DNA from: a virus
IMG/VR virus record: IMGVR_UViG_3300036857_000558
Coordinates: 1 to 28,548 of that record
Length of the DNA stretch: 28,548 bases
Reading direction: 5' to 3' (one strand)
Shown here: piece by piece, positions 1 to 7,828 of the stretch
Layout of the letters: the number at the start of each line of letters is the position of its first letter
How positions within the stretch are numbered: the stretch's first letter is position 1
Translations under genes and position numbers: made by a program
Notes under the pieces: model-generated
Seen by the model: the letters and a program-made list of their open reading frames with translations, nothing else
Databases searched by the model: none
Told to the model about the DNA's origin: nothing

Positions 1-118
1 CGACCCCGGCGAGTTCCGAGAGGTGACTTCGTCTAGTGTCCGCACGTGACGACGCGCGGATTGAAAACGGCTGTTAGAGTTTGACGCGAACGCAGCAGCG
101 TCCACCAAGCGAGGCACT

Positions 119-388
119 ATGGCGAGCGAACCAGTTACCGGCCGCGCGGGCGGCGTGATCGTCGAAGCGGCGCAGGCCGCATGCGCGAGCGCCAACGCAC
201 GACTGAAGGAGATCATCGACGCCGAGGGCGAACAGAACCCGCGGCTCGTGATCGTCACCGATGGTGGCAAGAAGCTCGAGATCCCGATCGCCGCGCTGAA
301 GCCGGAGCGTGGCGTCGACTACGTGACGCGCGCGATCGCGCAGCGGATCACGAAGTCACCGGATCCGGATCCGGCGCCGGCCCAGTAG
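119..388 (+). CDS. Hypothetical 89-aa phage protein
   Basis: I do not recognise a family. The ATG has a GAGG five bases upstream. The protein has an Ala-rich helical N-terminal half (VEAAQAACASANARLKEI), then a short beta-like stretch (RLVIVTDGGKKLEIPI) and a Pro/Asp tail, PDPDPAPAQ, that is partly encoded by a copy of the CCGGATCCGG palindrome. It is the first gene in the window and runs in the same direction as the late operon, with about 70 bases before the next plausible gene. The 118 bases upstream show no convincing promoter. The reading frame has the high third-position GC of its neighbours, so I take it as real, but nothing indicates its role. Confidence 0.55.
   Translation: MASEPVTGRAGGVIVEAAQAACASANARLKEIIDAEGEQNPRLVIVTDGGKKLEIPIAALKPERGVDYVTRAIAQRITKSPDPDPAPAQ
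365..374. repeat. CCGGATCCGG palindrome, copy 1
   Basis: Lies in the tail of the 119-388 gene and is read there as the PDPA frame. Confidence 0.9.
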
Positions 389-460
389 GCTCGCGCCGTT
401 GCTGTAGCACGACGCCGCGCAGCAGGGGCTGCGGGCGAACACGGGAGGGGTGGGGATGGC

Positions 461-880
461 ATGGGCATGCGCGTCCGTTCGCGCAACTGCTGGATCTGTT
501 TCGAGCCAGCGCTCTCCGAATCCGGAGCAGCGCTGGAACCCTTCGAGCCGAGCATCGCACTGGCGGCGGTCGCGCACGTGCGGTGCCTCCCGCTCGCCGA
601 ACTCGCGCGTCGCTCCGTTTATCGCGCTGACGGTGAGAAGCTCGGCCCCAATCGCGAAGCAAAGCTCCACGTCCGCACGAGCGGGAACGGTCTGTTGTGC
701 AAGAACGACCTCGAGCCCAAGCGCCGCGTCGGCGCGCTCCGCGAGTTCGGTGGCGTGCACCGCTTCTCGCAGCGATCGGACGCGTGTGTCGCCTGCGCGC
801 GCGAGCTCGAGGCGCAGGTTGCGCACACCATCGATCGCTCTCGCGCGCAGGCGAGGGTCGTGACTTCCGAATCATCGTAA
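461..880 (+). CDS. Small Cys/His-cluster protein, possible zinc binder
   Basis: This is a 139-aa protein without a family I can name. It carries C10-x2-C13 (CWIC), H39-x2-C42 (HVRC), C80 and C109-x2-C112 (CVAC), an arrangement suited to one or two zinc sites. A G-rich Shine-Dalgarno-like run (GGGAGGGGTGGGG, 443-455) precedes the ATG. The stop at 878-880 lies four bases before the next gene. Both the other plus frame and the minus strand are also open here because of the high GC. I chose this frame because of the ribosome site, the Cys pairs and the tight junction to the lipoprotein gene. Function could be DNA or RNA binding or structural. Moderate to low certainty. Confidence 0.45.
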   Translation: MGMRVRSRNCWICFEPALSESGAALEPFEPSIALAAVAHVRCLPLAELARRSVYRADGEKLGPNREAKLHVRTSGNGLLCKNDLEPKRRVGALREFGGVHRFSQRSDACVACARELEAQVAHTIDRSRAQARVVTSESS

Positions 881-884
881 CGCC

Positions 885-1079
885 ATGAAGACACTTCTCC
901 TGATCGCGGCACTCGCGCTGGTGGGCTGCTCCGACGTGACGGCGCCGCGCGCGCCCGAGAAACACAAACGCTGTCACGTCGAGCACCACCGCAAGCCGCA
1001 CCGGAACGCGCATCACGATGAGCTGCATCCGCAGTCGCCGCTGCGGCTCGCTGGGCCTCGGCGAGTGAGGGGTTGGTGA
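885..1079 (+). CDS. Small histidine-rich lipoprotein
   Basis: This is a 64-aa protein starting MKTLLLIAALALVGC. It has a Lys, a hydrophobic stretch and a lipobox (LVGC) with the lipidated Cys at residue 15, so it should be exported and processed by signal peptidase II. The mature part has eight histidines between residues about 26 and 49 (including HVEHHR, PHRNAHH and ELH) and one further Cys, which suggests metal binding. The C-terminus is basic. Among phage genes, small outer-membrane lipoproteins are typically Rz1-type spanins, but those are proline-rich and follow an inner-membrane partner. Here a one-span membrane protein lies downstream instead (1243-1605). Lipoprotein status is well supported; a spanin or metal-binding role is inference. 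Confidence 0.6.
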   Translation: MKTLLLIAALALVGCSDVTAPRAPEKHKRCHVEHHRKPHRNAHHDELHPQSPLRLAGPRRVRGW

Positions 1080-1102
1080 GACTCCCCAGGGGCGCCTGAC
1101 CC

Positions 1103-1246
1103 ATGACCTTCCTCACGTTCGGTCGCCACGCGAAACGCAACGGACCGCAGCGCCGCCTCCAGGCGACAGGACCCGCTGGTCCTGGGAACTACTACGCGAA
1201 TCGCTACTACGCGCGTCGCTACTACGCGGAGCGGTATTTCCGGTGA
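1103..1246 (+). CDS. 47-aa peptide with YYAxR tandem repeats
   Basis: This short ORF starts with ATG at 1103 and ends with TGA at 1244-1246, overlapping the GTG start of the next gene by four bases (GTGA), the same coupling seen throughout this operon. The N-terminal half is basic (GRHAKRNGPQRRLQ). The C-terminal 18 residues are a near-perfect five-residue repeat, YYANRYYARRYYAERYFR. The repeat is partly kept at DNA level (CGCTACTACGCG twice). I know no family with this pattern. Alternating Tyr pairs and Arg could bind nucleic acid or membrane, or mediate assembly, but this is speculation. Its main support as a gene is the coupled stop/start. Confidence 0.5.
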   Translation: MTFLTFGRHAKRNGPQRRLQATGPAGPGNYYANRYYARRYYAERYFR

Positions 1247-1605
1247 TCACCGTCCTCGTTGTCCTCGCCGGCGCCAGCGCTCTTCTCAGCGGATTCACGC
1301 TCGCGATCGTTGCGCGCATGGAGCGTCGCCAGCTCCAGCTCACCACGCCGCGAGGTTCCGTCGCATTGACGGCCGAGCCGATTGGCGCGCCGCACGTCGC
1401 CGCCGGATCCGGCACTGGCCGTCCGCACTACGTCGTACAGCGCCACGATCGACTCACGACGAAGATCGAGTACGAAGGCTTCGATTCCGACGTCGCTGTG
1501 GCGACGTGGGCGCAGCTCGAGCGCGACCCAGAGTCGTTCCCAGGCACGCACGAGTTTCTCGAAAACGGTCGTCGTCGTGGTCATCGACTCGCGGGACAGT
1601 CATGA
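1243..1605 (+). CDS. Single-span membrane protein, 120 aa
   Basis: GTG start overlapping the preceding stop (GTGA). Residues 2-24 (ITVLVVLAGASALLSGFTLAIVA) form one hydrophobic membrane segment, followed by the basic stretch RMERRQ. The rest is soluble, with an AGSGTG linker encoded over a CCGGATCCGG palindrome copy. The C-terminal part (WAQLERDPESFPGTHEFLENG) looks like a small folded domain. I know no specific family. The position next to a small lipoprotein allows an inner-membrane partner role, as in spanin pairs, but the protein lacks the long coiled coil of Rz-type proteins. The ending overlaps a possible upstream start of the next gene (ATGA at 1602-1605). Confidence 0.55.
   Translation: MITVLVVLAGASALLSGFTLAIVARMERRQLQLTTPRGSVALTAEPIGAPHVAAGSGTGRPHYVVQRHDRLTTKIEYEGFDSDVAVATWAQLERDPESFPGTHEFLENGRRRGHRLAGQS
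1403..1412. repeat. CCGGATCCGG palindrome, copy 2
   Basis: Inside the membrane-protein gene, read as AGSGT. Confidence 0.9.
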
Positions 1606-1718
1606 CCGGAATCAATCAACTATCCCCAGCGATCGTCGATGAGTTCGCGCGACTCAAAACGCTGGCGCGGCTGCAGTCACGCGCAATCGACTGCAACAAC
1701 TCATTAGGAGAGTGGCTC

Positions 1719-1982
1719 ATGGCGACGAACGCGGAAATTCTCGCGAAGCTGGACGAACTCGAGGCAAAGAGCGATGCCGACCAGGCGCAGGACCAAGCAA
1801 CAGTCGACGGCCTGAAGGCGGAGATCGACGATTTGAAGGCGCAGTTGGCGGATGCGCAGATCGACCCGGCAATCATCGCCCGCATCGACGCGATCGCGGC
1901 GAAGATCCTGCCCGCGACTCCGGCGACGGATGGAACCGTCCTTCCGGGCGAGACTCCGGTGCCGACGGAGCCCGGCACGTGA
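1719..1982 (+). CDS. Small coiled-coil phage protein
   Basis: This is an 87-aa protein, MATNAEILAKLDELEAK onward. Residues 5-45 form heptad-like Leu/Ile/Ala repeats (LAKLDELEAK, VDGLKAEIDDLKAQLADAQ), giving a clear coiled coil, then a helical segment and a Pro/Thr-rich tail. Small proteins of this type are common in phage late regions, often as fibre or structural oligomerisation factors; the role here is unknown. I chose ATG 1719 because a clean AGGAG sits at 1706-1710, eight bases upstream. The frame stays open to an ATG at 1602 that overlaps the previous stop (ATGA), which would give 126 aa, so the longer form is a real alternative. The stop overlaps the next GTG start. Confidence 0.65.
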   Translation: MATNAEILAKLDELEAKSDADQAQDQATVDGLKAEIDDLKAQLADAQIDPAIIARIDAIAAKILPATPATDGTVLPGETPVPTEPGT

Positions 1983-3751
1983 ACGTTCGTGCGCTCGCAC
2001 TCGCACTGGCGACCGGCGCAGGGGCCGGCGCTGGTGCGACTGCGCTCGTCACGTCCGGCGCGCGTGAGTCGATCACCGTCGCGCTGGGCGACACGATCCA
2101 GCCGCGGTTCTCGGTCAAGACCGACAGCGTACTGAAGGTCGTCGGATCGAAGATCGTCGCGGCGAAGTGCGGCGACAGTTTCATCTATTTACGGAACTGG
2201 AAAGGCACCACGCAACTCAGCGCGGACACCGTCGCAGTGCACGTGCTCTGCCCAACCCAGGATACGACGATCGCCACGTTGCAGTTGTTCACGCGGTTCG
2301 TGTCGATGGGCGGGAAGCTCGTCGGCATCATGGATTCGAGTTTTCGCGTGGGGCAGTCGCGGTGCATCTACGCGGTCGCCAAGAACGCGGCGGGCGAAGT
2401 CCTTACGGGCAAGCCCGTCACGTTCACCAGCAGCAACACGAACGTCGTGACGATCGGTCCGGGCTGCCCGGACACCACCGTTTCCCCTAGCCTGAGCTTG
2501 GGTCGCATGGCGCTAGCCGTTCGCATTTCCGACAACTTCAGCCGCGCTGACGGCGGACTCGGGGCCAACTGGTTGACGTCGCCGATCACAGACGGCGACC
2601 TCAGTCTCGTGAGCAACGAGGCTGCGGTCGCGACGATCGCTGGCATCGCGGCTCAGTATTACGACCAGACGTTACCAGACGACCAGTGGGCCGAAGTCGA
2701 GCTACGGACCATCGGCACAGGTGTGGACAACGGCGCTGGCGTCATCGTTCGTGGCAACGGCGGTGACTTCTACCTCGTTCAGAGTAGTCAGAGCGAGACG
2801 CGACTGTACAAGCGCGTGTCCGGGAGCTTCACGCAGATCGGCCCGGACGGACCGGCTGGCTCGACGGGCAACAGGCTGCGGCTCGAAGCGCATGCCGACC
2901 AGCTTTCGGTCTTTCTCAACAACTCGCTGATTATTGGCCCGGAGACCGACGCAAGCATCGCGTCAGGTAAGGCGGGGCTGTGGGGCACGAACCCAGGCAC
3001 TCCTACTCTCGACAACTTCCTGGCGGGTTCGTTCGGCGTTGCACCAGCAGGCACGCCGAACAGCGCGAACTCGACGACGCCTGTCTCGATCACGCTCGGC
3101 ACGCTCGTCGATGGACTGCTGGTGGTCTCGATCAGCCACTGGCACACTGGCCCGTCTCAGGCGTCGGTGACGTACAACGGCGTGGCCATGACGCGGGCAG
3201 CGGAGCAAGGCGTCAACCACGGAGGAACGGGACTCAATCGCGTCGTCACGATCTTTGAGCTGCCGGTGGGAAGCGGTGACGCGGTGGCGCGAAACCTCGC
3301 GATCTCGTTTGATGCGGGCGTGAGCGAGTACGAGGTCCTGGTGGACCGGTACGAGGGAGTCGATCAGACCACGCCAGTTGGAGCTGCCGTCACCGGAACC
3401 GGAGCCACGACGACAGCCGGCGTCACGGCGACACTCTCTGTGCCCACGACGAGCGACGGCTCTCTGGTGGCCGCTATTTCCGGCTCTGCGGGTTTGGGCT
3501 TGTACACGGCCACGCAAACGCTCCGCATCGCTGCCGAAACCGGCGTGAGCGCGACGGGTGCCGCTCAGCAAACCGCAGTGGGCACCGGCAGCAACGTCAC
3601 TCTCGGATGGGGGAGCGTTGCCAGCCTACCCTACGCGCAAGCGGCACTGCCGCTGCTGGCCGCAGGCGGCGGCGGAGGTGGGGGAGGAGTCGTTCAGCGG
3701 CGCACGCTCGGTCGGCTCGGAACGCGCGTCGGGTCGCGACAGGCTCACTGA
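1979..3751 (+). CDS. Large adhesin-like virion protein (Ig-like and LamG-like regions)
   Basis: This is a 590-aa protein starting with GTG, four bases overlapped with the previous stop. The N-terminus (residues about 4-24, ALALALATGAGAGAGATALV) is hydrophobic, like a signal or anchor, which is unusual for a virion protein. A bacterial Ig-like segment follows (GEVLTGKPVTFTSSNTNVVTIG, near residue 150), then a concanavalin/laminin-G-like beta region beginning DNFSRADGGLGANW. A C-terminal beta module includes SVTYNGVAMTRAA, a type common in phage and secreted adhesins. The end is an eight-Gly run followed by a basic tail. The content suggests host-surface or glycan binding. It lies directly upstream of a fibre-like gene and the terminase. 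Domain names come from pattern recognition only. Confidence 0.7.
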   Translation: MNVRALALALATGAGAGAGATALVTSGARESITVALGDTIQPRFSVKTDSVLKVVGSKIVAAKCGDSFIYLRNWKGTTQLSADTVAVHVLCPTQDTTIATLQLFTRFVSMGGKLVGIMDSSFRVGQSRCIYAVAKNAAGEVLTGKPVTFTSSNTNVVTIGPGCPDTTVSPSLSLGRMALAVRISDNFSRADGGLGANWLTSPITDGDLSLVSNEAAVATIAGIAAQYYDQTLPDDQWAEVELRTIGTGVDNGAGVIVRGNGGDFYLVQSSQSETRLYKRVSGSFTQIGPDGPAGSTGNRLRLEAHADQLSVFLNNSLIIGPETDASIASGKAGLWGTNPGTPTLDNFLAGSFGVAPAGTPNSANSTTPVSITLGTLVDGLLVVSISHWHTGPSQASVTYNGVAMTRAAEQGVNHGGTGLNRVVTIFELPVGSGDAVARNLAISFDAGVSEYEVLVDRYEGVDQTTPVGAAVTGTGATTTAGVTATLSVPTTSDGSLVAAISGSAGLGLYTATQTLRIAAETGVSATGAAQQTAVGTGSNVTLGWGSVASLPYAQAALPLLAAGGGGGGGGVVQRRTLGRLGTRVGSRQAH

Positions 3752-3754
3752 ACG

Positions 3755-4753
3755 ATGAAGCGAATTCTCTCGGGGTCGACCAATGCGCGCGACGACCTCG
3801 AGTTCCTCATGGTCCAATCGGCGGACCACATCACCGGCGCGACGGGACTCGCGCCGACGGTCACGCTTCGGAAGGCTGGCGGATCGTTCGCAGCTCCCGC
3901 TGGCGCGGTATCAGAGATCGCGAATGGCTGGTATCGGGTCGCCGCGAACGCGACGGACAACAACACGACCGGCGCACTCATTCTCCACGCGACCGGCGCC
4001 GGCGCGGATCCCACGGATAAGGAGTTTCAGGTCGTCGCGCACGACAACGTGAGCACGGCAACGCCGAGCGTGGGCACGGCAACGAGCGTGAGCGGCGCCG
4101 TCGGCTCCGTGACGGGCAATGTCGGCGGGAATGTGGTGGGCAGCGTGGCGAGCGTCACCAACGACGTCGGCATCACACAGGCGGGCGCCGACAGAGTGTG
4201 GAGCACGACCACCCGCGCGCTCACCGACAAGATTGGCTTCGCACTCTCGGCGGCGGGCAACCTCGCGATTTGGGACGTTGCATCGTCGCTGCTCACGACT
4301 GTCGGCTCGATCGGCAAGCGCATCGTCGATTTCCTCACCGGCGACAGCTTCACCCGGCTCGGCGCTCCCGCAGGCGCGAGTATCGCGGCCGACGTCGCTG
4401 CGATTCAGTCGGACACGGACAACATCCAGACGCGGCTGCCGGCAGCGCTCGTCGGCGGCCGGATCGATGCGAGCGTTGGCGCGATGGCCAACGACGTCAT
4501 CACCGCAGCTGCGACGAACGCTGATTTCGCGACAGAGGTTGTCACCGCGATTTTCGCCCGCTCATTCGGCGCCAACTACGGCAATCGCACCTTCGACGAG
4601 ATCATGAAGATCCTCGCGTCGGAGTCCGCGGGAAAAGCCAGCGGCATGGCGACGTCGACCAACGTCTTCCGGTCGCTCGGCGACACGCACGACGTGATCA
4701 CAGCGACGACCGACGTCGACGGCAATCGCACGGTGGTCACGCTCAACCCATGA
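3755..4753 (+). CDS. Fibre-like phage structural protein
   Basis: This is a 332-aa protein. The N-terminal ~100 residues form a compact beta domain (APTVTLRKAGGSFAAP, GWYRVAANATDNNTTG, FQVVAHD) that I associate with phage baseplate and fibre-type proteins. Next comes a low-complexity Gly/Val/Ser stretch (GAVGSVTGNVGGNVVGSV) and the segment ADRVWSTTTRALTD, also typical of tail-fibre-like proteins. The C-terminus holds helices and a short beta hairpin (DVDGNRTVVTLNP), perhaps a small trimerisation tip. It starts three bases after the adhesin-like gene and ends in an ATGA overlap with TerS. The position before the terminase is unusual for a fibre. Family assignment is moderate; it may instead be a head-associated fibre. 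Confidence 0.65.
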   Translation: MKRILSGSTNARDDLEFLMVQSADHITGATGLAPTVTLRKAGGSFAAPAGAVSEIANGWYRVAANATDNNTTGALILHATGAGADPTDKEFQVVAHDNVSTATPSVGTATSVSGAVGSVTGNVGGNVVGSVASVTNDVGITQAGADRVWSTTTRALTDKIGFALSAAGNLAIWDVASSLLTTVGSIGKRIVDFLTGDSFTRLGAPAGASIAADVAAIQSDTDNIQTRLPAALVGGRIDASVGAMANDVITAAATNADFATEVVTAIFARSFGANYGNRTFDEIMKILASESAGKASGMATSTNVFRSLGDTHDVITATTDVDGNRTVVTLNP

Positions 4754-5325
4754 GCAGCAAGAAGGTCTCGCCGAAGGCAGCGCTCTCCGCGCGTGCGGCC
4801 CGATTTGTTGAGGAGTATCTCAAGGACCTCAACGCGACAGCCGCGGCGCGTCGTGCGGGCTACTCGGCGAAGACGGCGGGACAGATCGCCGAGAAGCTGC
4901 TCAAGGATCCGCGGATCAAGACAGCGATCAGCGCGGCGCTTGCCGCGCGGTCGAAGCGCGCGCGCGTGAAAGCCGATCGCGTGATCCAGGAGCTCGAGGA
5001 TCTCGCGCTGTTCGATCCAGGGGACGTGTTCGACTTCAACGGCAACACGATCACGCTGCGGCGTGCGGCGGACATCCCGGAGCATGCGCGGCGCGCGATC
5101 TCCTCCGTCAAGATTGTCGGCAAAGGAGCGAAACAGCGCGTCGAGGTGCGACTCTGCGACAAGAGCGTGAACCTGACGACTCTGATGCGTCATCACGGGT
5201 TGCTGATCGATCGCGTGAAGGTCGAGGACGGCGTGAGCGAGGAAGAGCTCGAGACGCGGGTGACCGGGCTGCTGCAACGCGCGGCCGCGCGGCGCAAGGC
5301 GGCGTTGTCCGGATCCGGCGCATGA
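4750..5325 (+). CDS. terS: Terminase small subunit
   Basis: This is a 191-aa protein, the DNA-recognition subunit of the packaging motor. The N-terminal segment SARAARFVEEYLKDLNATAAARRAGYSAKTAGQIAEKLLKDPRIK (residues about 12-57) is the classic Terminase_2 helix-turn-helix pattern: F-x2-EYL, the N-A-T-x-A-A-x-R-A-GY core, then LL-x-DP-x-(I/V). A central oligomerisation region and a basic C-terminus follow. The tail SGSGA is encoded over a CCGGATCCGG palindrome. The gene overlaps its upstream neighbour and terL by four bases each, so TerS and TerL are translationally coupled. The length is normal for the family. Confidence 0.93.
   Translation: MSSKKVSPKAALSARAARFVEEYLKDLNATAAARRAGYSAKTAGQIAEKLLKDPRIKTAISAALAARSKRARVKADRVIQELEDLALFDPGDVFDFNGNTITLRRAADIPEHARRAISSVKIVGKGAKQRVEVRLCDKSVNLTTLMRHHGLLIDRVKVEDGVSEEELETRVTGLLQRAAARRKAALSGSGA
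5309..5318. repeat. CCGGATCCGG palindrome, copy 3
   Basis: At the extreme 3' end of terS, read as SGSG, seven bases before the stop codon ends. Confidence 0.9.
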
Positions 5326-7055
5326 CAAGCGTCACCGAGCTGCTCGACTACCTCGACGCCGACGAACGCGACCAGGTCAAGCGCGACGTGGCGCAGCTGA
5401 CGAAGCTCCGCGGCCCGGAACCTGACGTCGCGTATCAAACGCGGCCGATCGCCTGGGCGCACGACGTCCTCGACATTCCCGAAGAAACGATCCGGTGGTC
5501 GAGGTATCCCGGCTACGCGTTCCACACGTGGGACGGCACTCCCGATCCGCTCGCGGTCATCGCAGAAGCGCTCGCCGCGGGCCAGGATGTCGGGGTGGAA
5601 TCGGGGACGGGGACCGGCAAGACGTTCGAAGCCGGCTGGCTCGCACTTTGGTTTTTCGCGTGTTGGAAAGACGCGATTGTCGGCACGTCGGCGCCGAAGA
5701 AGGATTCGCTGACGAAGCTGCTGTGGAAGGAGATCGGCCGGCATTGGCCGAGGTTCAAAAAACGCTATCCGCACGCCGAGAAGATCGAGCTCGCGGCGCG
5801 CATGCGACCCGGCGCGGACAATCAGGAAACGTGGGCGATTGTCGGTCACGTGACCGGCGTCGACGCCGGCGCGACGTCGGCCGCCGGCGGCCAGGGCTAT
5901 CACGCCGAGCACATGCTGTGGATCACCGACGAGACGCCGGGCATCCATCCAGCGGCGATGGAGGCGATCCGCAATACACTCGGCGCGGAGCACAACCTCC
6001 AGCTGTCGCTGGGCAATCCGGATAGTCAGTTCGACGAATTGCACCAGTTCTGCATTCGCCCCGGCGTGGTCCATGTGATTGTGTCGGCGCTCGATCACCC
6101 GAACGTTGTGCTGGGTCGCTCGGTGATCCCGGGGGCGCAGTCACGGAAGGGCGTCGCTAAGATCGAAGCGAAGCACCCGCGCGGCTCGACCATGTACGAC
6201 TCGCGCGTGCGCGGTCGTTCGCCCGAGCAGTCGGCCGAGGCGCTGATCCAGCTCGCGTGGTTGAAGGAAGCGGTACAGCGTGCGAAGGCGCGCGGTCCCG
6301 CGACAGGCCTCGAGGCGCTCGGTCTGGATCCATCGAACAGCGAGAACGGCGACAAGGCCGCGCTCGCGCGCTTCGTCGGCCGCCGACTCATGCCGCTCGA
6401 GGAATTCTTCTGTCCCGACGCGAACAAGTTCGGCCGCGACGTCTACGATCGGTTCCTCGATCCCGAGAAGGTCTCGATTCCGGTGCGGCCCGAACACATC
6501 GGCGTCGACAACGTCGGCGTCGGCGCCGGCACACTGAACGAGTTGCGGCGCCTGGCGGGTCACATGGTACAGGGGTTGAGCGGTGGCGCGTCGGTCGTCG
6601 AAGCCACACAGCGCGCGCCGGACGGTTCCGACTACGAGTGGATCGACGACTCGAACGCGTATCGGAACCTTCGCACGCAGATGTACTGGCAGTTCCGCGA
6701 GGACGTGCGCCTCGGCGTCGTCGAGATCCAGAGCGAGGATCTCGAGCTCTTCGCCGAGCTCACGAACATCAAAGCGATTCGCCGCGGCGGCTTCGTCATC
6801 GTCGAGGCGAAGGAAGACATTCGCAAACGCATCGGTCACTCGCCGAACCGCGCCGACGCGACGGTTTACGCGAACTGGGTGCGTGCGCGCGAAGCCAAGG
6901 TGCCGGACGCCGCGCCGGATCCGGCGATGAAAGCACAGCGCGATCCCGACATCGGCACCGCTTCGCACGCAGAATGGCAGCCGCAGGGCGAGCTCGTGCC
7001 GCGTGCGGCGTCGTCGGACGGCGGCGCCGACAGCCAGTTTGGCGAGGACTGGTGA
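5322..7055 (+). CDS. terL: Terminase large subunit (packaging ATPase/nuclease)
   Basis: This is a 577-aa protein that powers DNA packaging into the procapsid and cuts the concatemer. The ATPase domain shows Walker A at residues 94-101 (SGTGTGKT), GTSAPKK at 121-127 and Walker B at 199-204 (LWITDE, with D203 and catalytic E204). The C-terminal RNase H-like nuclease shows acidic positions in GLDPSNSENGD (D336, D344), in GVDNVG (D396) and in NRADATVYA (D512). The length and order are complete, with no frameshift. The first residues overlap terS (ATGA). A PDPA segment near residue 533 is encoded over a CCGGATCCGG copy. The packaging strategy (headful or site-specific) cannot be read from the protein by eye. 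Confidence 0.96.
   Translation: MTSVTELLDYLDADERDQVKRDVAQLTKLRGPEPDVAYQTRPIAWAHDVLDIPEETIRWSRYPGYAFHTWDGTPDPLAVIAEALAAGQDVGVESGTGTGKTFEAGWLALWFFACWKDAIVGTSAPKKDSLTKLLWKEIGRHWPRFKKRYPHAEKIELAARMRPGADNQETWAIVGHVTGVDAGATSAAGGQGYHAEHMLWITDETPGIHPAAMEAIRNTLGAEHNLQLSLGNPDSQFDELHQFCIRPGVVHVIVSALDHPNVVLGRSVIPGAQSRKGVAKIEAKHPRGSTMYDSRVRGRSPEQSAEALIQLAWLKEAVQRAKARGPATGLEALGLDPSNSENGDKAALARFVGRRLMPLEEFFCPDANKFGRDVYDRFLDPEKVSIPVRPEHIGVDNVGVGAGTLNELRRLAGHMVQGLSGGASVVEATQRAPDGSDYEWIDDSNAYRNLRTQMYWQFREDVRLGVVEIQSEDLELFAELTNIKAIRRGGFVIVEAKEDIRKRIGHSPNRADATVYANWVRAREAKVPDAAPDPAMKAQRDPDIGTASHAEWQPQGELVPRAASSDGGADSQFGEDW
6915..6924. repeat. CCGGATCCGG palindrome, copy 4
   Basis: In the C-terminal tail of terL, read as PDPA, that is, in the other frame from copies 2 and 3. 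Confidence 0.9.
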
Positions 7056-7100
7056 AGGTAGTGACTTCCACGCCAGGGTCATCCGCTATGGAGGCAACGC

Positions 7101-7463
7101 ATGGCTGCTCTTGATCAACTCGGAATTCGTCCGCCGGACCAATCATCCGCCGGTACGGCGGCCGCCAACGCACAGGTCCAGGTCACGCTCGCGGCGCGAC
7201 CCGGCTACCGCTGGGTGGTCTGCGGCTACACGATGTCAACGGACGGCAACGTCGCTGCGACGATCACGCCGGACATTGTCAGCGGGTCCGTCGTAGTCGA
7301 TCGCTTCAAGGCGCCGGCCGCCTTGCCGGTCGATCGCGTGATCGAGTTCACGCGCGGATTCATGTGCCCCATCAACACGAGCGTGGTCGCGACGCTGCCT
7401 GCGGCCGGGGCCAGCGTCATCGGCAACATCGTGCTCCGCGCGTATGAGGTCTCTGACCGATGA
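7101..7463 (+). CDS. Hypothetical small virion protein, 120 aa
   Basis: The start ATG has a good GGAGG at 7090-7094, six bases upstream, so this gene begins a new translational unit after terL. The protein is beta-rich and has few charged residues (VQVTLAARPGYRWVVCGYTM, SVVVDRFKAPAALPVDRVIEF, IGNIVLRAYEV). That is like small decoration, head-fibre or portal-associated proteins, but I cannot assign a family. It is followed by an ATGA overlap. A gene of this size between terL and portal is common in podovirus-like phages. Function is not established. Confidence 0.65.
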   Translation: MAALDQLGIRPPDQSSAGTAAANAQVQVTLAARPGYRWVVCGYTMSTDGNVAATITPDIVSGSVVVDRFKAPAALPVDRVIEFTRGFMCPINTSVVATLPAAGASVIGNIVLRAYEVSDR

Positions 7464-7828
7464 GCGACGAGACACCGCCTGTCGCGCCGGCGCCGAATAC
7501 GCTCGAGCCGCTCACCGAGATGGAGGCATCGCTCGTCGCCGCGGTCGGCGTGTGGCGCGACGACAAGACCAAGCAGCTCGAGCTCGCGTATCAACGATTG
7601 CTCAGCGAGGCGAACGAACGCATCGCGCCGGTGCTCAAGGCGCACGGACTGCGCCCGGGCGACACGTGGGACATCCGACAGGATGCGATGTCTCGCACCG
7701 GGTGGTCGCTCGCAATCACGCGCAATCCCGAGAACACCGAGGCCGCCGCACTCGGCGCACCGGTCCGACGGAGCGATGTGAACCGAGCGGAGAAGCAGAG
7801 CCGCCGAGCGCGCGGAGCACGACGTTGA
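7460..7828 (+). CDS. Hypothetical 122-aa phage protein
   Basis: Starts in an ATGA overlap with the previous gene and ends in a TGATG overlap with the next. The N-terminus is acidic and Pro-rich. A helical middle follows (MEASLVAAVGVWRDDKTKQLELAYQRLLSEANERIAPVLKAHG) and the C-terminus is strongly basic (NRAEKQSRRARGARR). A central GDTWDIRQDAMSRTGWSLAI segment might be a small beta element. No known family is recognised. The tight overlaps on both sides and the coherent helical pattern support it as a real gene in the head operon. Confidence 0.6.
   Translation: MSDETPPVAPAPNTLEPLTEMEASLVAAVGVWRDDKTKQLELAYQRLLSEANERIAPVLKAHGLRPGDTWDIRQDAMSRTGWSLAITRNPENTEAAALGAPVRRSDVNRAEKQSRRARGARR

Noticed and set aside
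1-118. Promoter for the late operon (TTGAAA at 61-66)
   Set aside because: No acceptable -10 element at proper spacing was found.
356-826. Minus-strand 156-aa ORF opposite the Cys/His protein
   Set aside because: No ribosome site and no motif. High GC leaves antisense frames open here, and the plus frame has a ribosome site and Cys pairs.
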